Of a stretch of 64,000 bases of DNA, positions 60,606 to 64,000 are shown in pieces (position 1 is the first letter of the stretch; every line of letters begins with the position of its first letter). Source of the stretch: Cordia subcordata (Eukaryota > Streptophyta > Magnoliopsida > Boraginales > Cordiaceae); assembly GCA_028554755.1 (NCBI GenBank), contig JAPTOF010000002.1, forward strand, positions 29,581,001 through 29,645,000, in the 5' to 3' direction. The notes under the pieces were generated by a model, which saw only the letters and a list, made by a program, of their open reading frames with translations, made no database searches and was not told the origin of the DNA. The position numbers and the translations under genes were made by a program.

Positions 60606-62577
60606 ATGCTGTGGACTAAACATGTTGACCAAACCGAGTTCAGCCCTAAGCTGCGCATTGCCCCTCGTCTTGGGATGAGACGCCGAGAACCAACCGGTGA
60701 ATTTTTTGCAGAGGGAATTCAATGTACTACTACAGAAGAAGAATTCAGGTACTACAGGGAATCCAGTCAGCTAAGTGAGGATGTCGTTGTGGTACAGCCG
60801 AGGCCCGGAGATTGGTCGAGCTCCTGTGTCGAAGGAGAAATAACCATGTTCCAAGACGTCCTCGACTTGGGGATTCGGGTTCCTTTTCATTCTTACCTGT
60901 GCGCCATTTTCAACTCCTACGGAATTAGCCTTGGGCAACTACACCCACGCAGATGGAAAATCATGTTGGCGGCGCTCATCTTACTACAGAAAAAGGGCGT
61001 TCGTTTCTCGATTCCTATTTTCAAGACATTGTTCACCTTTGTCCGATCTGCCAAAAAACCTGGCTGGTTCGGCCTCTCTGCTCGCGGGAGTTATAAGCTT
61101 CTTGACTCTTTTCGGTCTGATGATGACGGCTCGTGGAGAGGAAAGTACTTGTTCCTTGCACGGATACATAGTGTTTGGGATGTCCCCTAGTTGTGGATTA
61201 CGTTGGCACAGAACGAACTACCCAAGTTGAATGAAGACACACGGAGAACTCTGCTTTCTTTAGCCGAAGAATGCAGGAGTCAGCTATTTCATGTGAGAGA
61301 CTTAATTACCCGTGACAATCTTGTTGCAGGAGGCTTTGCCATTCCATTAGTTCCCAGGGTATGTCTGAGCACTGGAATCAGTCTCGAGATAGATCGGTCC
61401 ACTCATGTAACGAAAAACACGCGACGTCAGGCCCGTAGCTCTGTTATGGGTAGCGAACCTTCTTCTAGTACTGCCGCTACTTCTTGTCCCGCTGAGTTGG
61501 ACTCTTCACCACCTTCGAGAAGTTCCGGGGAAATAGAAGGCGATCGTGATGACGAAGAAGACAAGGCTACACCTGCTACAACAGAAGGGGATACGAATGC
61601 CAGTGGTTCTTCAGACAGTGATCTCCCGAACATCCCTATCGACTTAGAGACCATTGACTCCTCTTCTTCGGCTGACTCAGGTACGATTCCATTTAGTTTT
61701 GTTCTTCCCTGTTGTCTTCTTTTTTAAAAAAAAAAAAAAATTTCTCTCTTTTTATGTAGGTGAAAAGCAGAGAACCGCCATGGCAGTAGTTGAGAGGCTT
61801 GCTCATAATCAAAAGAGGAGAGAGAGCTCTTCGTCCCATCTTCCTGACGTAGAAGGAGTGTCTACCAGTCGACTCCAATATCTGACTACCTCCTCCACTG
61901 CAACCCCGATACCCGCGATGATCGAAGAGGACATATTTGAGAGCTTCACTAAGAAGAGCACGACGGTACGCCCGTACATGTATATTTTTGTGTTGCATAC
62001 AATCCTCACCTTTTTTTTTTTTTTAACAGCTTGTTTCAGAAATTTCCTCCTTCGCAGCAATGGTTCCGGATATGTCGGCTAGATACAGAGATCTTCAACG
62101 CCTCCTCACCAGTGAGCGGGAAGCTCGTGTTAAGGTTGAAACAGGACTCGCAGACGAACAAGCACACCGTCTTAGGCTGGCGAAGGAACTAGAGATGGAA
62201 CGATCGTCCCTTACCAAAGCAGAAAAAGATCTCGCAGTTGCAGGAGCTGCCAAAGAAGAGCTTGAATCCAAATTCAACTCCCAAGTTGAAGAAGCTAAGA
62301 GGACCGCTGTGAGTGAATACAAGAGGAGTAAGAAGTTTGGTAAATACGTGCCAGTGTGTTAAGGCTCAGTTCAGAGAAGGCTGCTGAGCAGGCTGTCAAA
62401 AATTGTTTACGCGAAGTTCAGCAGGTGTACCCAAATGTTGACATCAGTCGCTTTAATGCCACTATCACTCCCCCGACTCCTCGCGTTGATCGAGTCCAGT
62501 TGAGTGCTGACCCTCCGTCTGTATCAGGTCCCCCTGACACAGAAGGTGTCGGTCTGCCCGACCGCACAGGAGCATAG
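60606..62577 (+). pseudogene. antisense gene inside the Tat element: PF04195-like protein with coiled coil, disrupted
   Basis: The frame opens at ATG 60606 and encodes a domain resembling the plant 'putative gypsy-type transposon' family PF04195 (VPFHSYLCAIFNSYGISLGQ, LHPRRWKIM, KKPGWFGLSARG). A TAG stop at 61188-61190 interrupts it; the same frame continues (LWITLAQNELPKLNED) through a Ser/Asp-rich stretch. Two spliceable introns keep frame: 61681-61759 and 61966-62029. The last exon encodes a Glu/Lys/Arg-rich coiled coil (LTSEREARVKVE). Near 62350 a frameshift moves to a downstream frame (SSEKAAEQAVKN) ending at 62577. It lies opposite to pol. Function is unknown; comparable antisense genes are reported in Tat elements such as Grande. 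The stop and frameshift suggest this copy is dead. Confidence 0.65.
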
Positions 62578-62924
62578 GAATCATTTTGATTTCACTCTTA
62601 TTGCTCTACGCCTCATTTGTTTGAAAGTGTAAAATTGCTGGTGCTTACTTTTTATCAGAATGAATCTTAAACTCTGACTTTATTTGTATAAATTTTGTCA
62701 TACATGCGCATATATATATATCTGATCTGCTCATCAAATATGAGACATGCCAAGCCTGTCGAGCTGGCAGTGATTTGACATAAACGTATTGAGACGGGCT
62801 GTCTCTCCTTCTAAGAAAGCTTGATATCAATTCTAAAAGTTATCATTGGCGAGGCGGTAATTTGCTTTGTAAACTTGTAAGAAACGGAGACTAATTTGTT
62901 AGTCAGTAAGCATATTAGCTGTTG

Positions 62925-63178
62925 CCAGCCGACATGCGGAGAGGGGCTGTTATTAGCCAACGCGAGGTATAGAGGCTGTTGTTAGCCAACGCGAGGTACA
63001 GAGGCCGTTGTTGGCCAATGTGAAGTACAGAGAAGGGCTGTTATTAGCCAACGCGAGGTATAGAGGCTGCTGTTAGCCGATGCGAGGTACAGAGGCCGTT
63101 GTTGGCCAATGTGAAGTAGAGAGAAGGGCTGTTATTAGCCAACGCGAGGTATAGAGGCTGTTGTTAGCCGATGTGAGT
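62925..63178. repeat. nested tandem array (about 30-bp units in about 93-bp blocks) beside pol
   Basis: GGCTGTTATTAGCCAACGCG, GGCTGTTGTTAGCC(A/G)A and GGCCGTTGTTGGCCAATGTG alternate in order, with the triplet repeated near 62943, 63036 and 63129. Several units are near-palindromic (GTTGTTAGCCAAC). It lies between the pol stop and the antisense gene. Confidence 0.85.
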
Positions 63179-63418
63179 GATCGTTATGGCCACACCTTTT
63201 GACGGAGACGAGACCGTTGTTGGTCGTTTTGCAAAAGGTCCTTTTCTCGGAAGAAAAAGATACTTATTTATGCCGTTTTCTTATTTCTTTTGCTATGATA
63301 GTCTAACCTCTATCACAGGAAAAAGAAAAGAAAAAGAAAGAGACAAAAAGAAAACCTATAACGAGACCCATCTAATAGCACTCGCCTAATAATTTATTTC
63401 TAAAGGAAAAGAAACTTA

Positions 63419-64000
63419 CTAAAAATGATACTTCTTTAAATGAATCGCATTCCAGCTGTTTGGTAACTCCTTGCCATCCTTCGTACAGAGCTTGTATGCT
63501 CCCAATCCGACTACTCTAGTTATTTGATAAGGTCCTTCCCAGTTGGGTCCCAATTTCCCTGCGTTTATTTCCTTGGTATTTTAGAAGACCCTCCTGAGTA
63601 CCCAATCTCCTTGCTTGAACATCCTCGTCCTTATGTTCTTATTGTAGTATTTAGCGAAGTTTCGTTGATATGTAGACATTCGAATGAGGGCTTGTTCCCT
63701 TTTTTCGTCAGTGGCATCAAGCTCGAAACGCATTCCTCTGTCATTCTGTTCTTCAGAAGCCTGGGTGACTCGGAGGGTTGAAAGACCAACGTATGTGGGG
63801 ATAACCGCCTCCACACCGTATACTAGTGAAAACGATGTTTCTCCAGTAGATGTTCTAGCCGTGGTCCGATAAGACCACAACACACCGGGAAGTTCCTCCG
63901 CCCATCGTCCCTTGGCGCTCTCCAGTCTTTTCTTTAACGTGGAGATTATAGTCTTATTAGATGACTCCGCCAATCCGTTGGCTTGTGGATGCCTCGGTGT
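63419..64000 (-). pseudogene. pol C-terminus (integrase) of the Tat-type Ty3/gypsy element, with a stop; continues past right edge
   Basis: On the minus strand from 64000 the frame reads TPRHPQANGLAESSNKTI, then GRWAEELPGVLWSYRTTART, FSLVYGVEAVIPTYVG and QGDWVLRRVF, the C-terminal part of a Ty3/gypsy integrase. A TAA stop at about 63583-63581 replaces an expected Gln codon (CAA to TAA). Beyond it the frame continues (GKLGPNWEGPYQITRVVG, LPNSWNAIHLKKYHF) to a TAG at 63421-63419, the normal pol end. Reverse transcriptase, RNase H and gag must lie to the right of the window. Confidence 0.85.

Noticed and set aside
1..64000. CRISPR arrays, operons, bacterial origins and similar prokaryotic features
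   Set aside because: The sequence is eukaryotic nuclear DNA; the tandem arrays present have no CRISPR spacer structure.

Overview
The window is nuclear DNA from a flowering plant, most likely a eudicot. The evidence is intron-rich genes with GT-AG introns, AT-rich intergenic DNA, plant-type thaumatin-like and PSI-family proteins, and a Tat-lineage Ty3/gypsy retrotransposon. No species can be named from the sequence alone. All splice sites below were placed by eye, using reading-frame continuity and family similarity.

Left third (1-15 kb): a minus-strand DEAD-box RNA helicase of the RH28/Drs1/DDX27 type (coding 6320 down to 93, running off the left edge), with decayed hAT-type elements in two introns. 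About 3.2 kb away, head to head, is a complete plus-strand ER HSP90 (GRP94/endoplasmin, 15 exons, 819 aa, C-terminal KDEL). Its promoter carries a canonical ER stress response element and near matches. The helicase promoter has a telo-box and a site II motif, as expected for a ribosome-biogenesis gene.

Middle (15-33 kb): tRNA-derived SINEs, one with perfect 17-bp target duplications; two minus-strand thaumatin-like proteins (18934-17213 and 32635-30606), each with a separately encoded Ser-rich tail that looks like a GPI-anchor signal; a nuclear tRNA-Leu(CAA); a Tourist-like MITE family; a hAT relic; and a chained miniature LTR element (TRIM/SMART-like) at 24.2-24.7 kb.

Right half (33-64 kb): a minus-strand DUF615 (YjgA/DarP) ribosome-assembly-factor homologue (43549-39652, 6 exons, 305 aa) and a minus-strand PSK SIMULATOR (PSI)-family gene (55225-49295, 12 exons, 612 aa). 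From 57 kb to the right edge is transposon DNA: a broken Myb/SANT-like (Harbinger-type) gene cut by the 3' LTR of a minus-strand Tat-type Ty3/gypsy element. Inside that element is an extra gene on the opposite strand to pol (a PF04195-like protein with introns), flanked by two different tandem-repeat arrays. This antisense gene and repeat-rich 3' region is the most unusual structure here, although related arrangements are known in Tat elements.

The host genes do not form one pathway: one nucleolar helicase, one ER chaperone, two cell-surface defence-type proteins, one organelle or ribosome factor and one growth-related nuclear or membrane protein.
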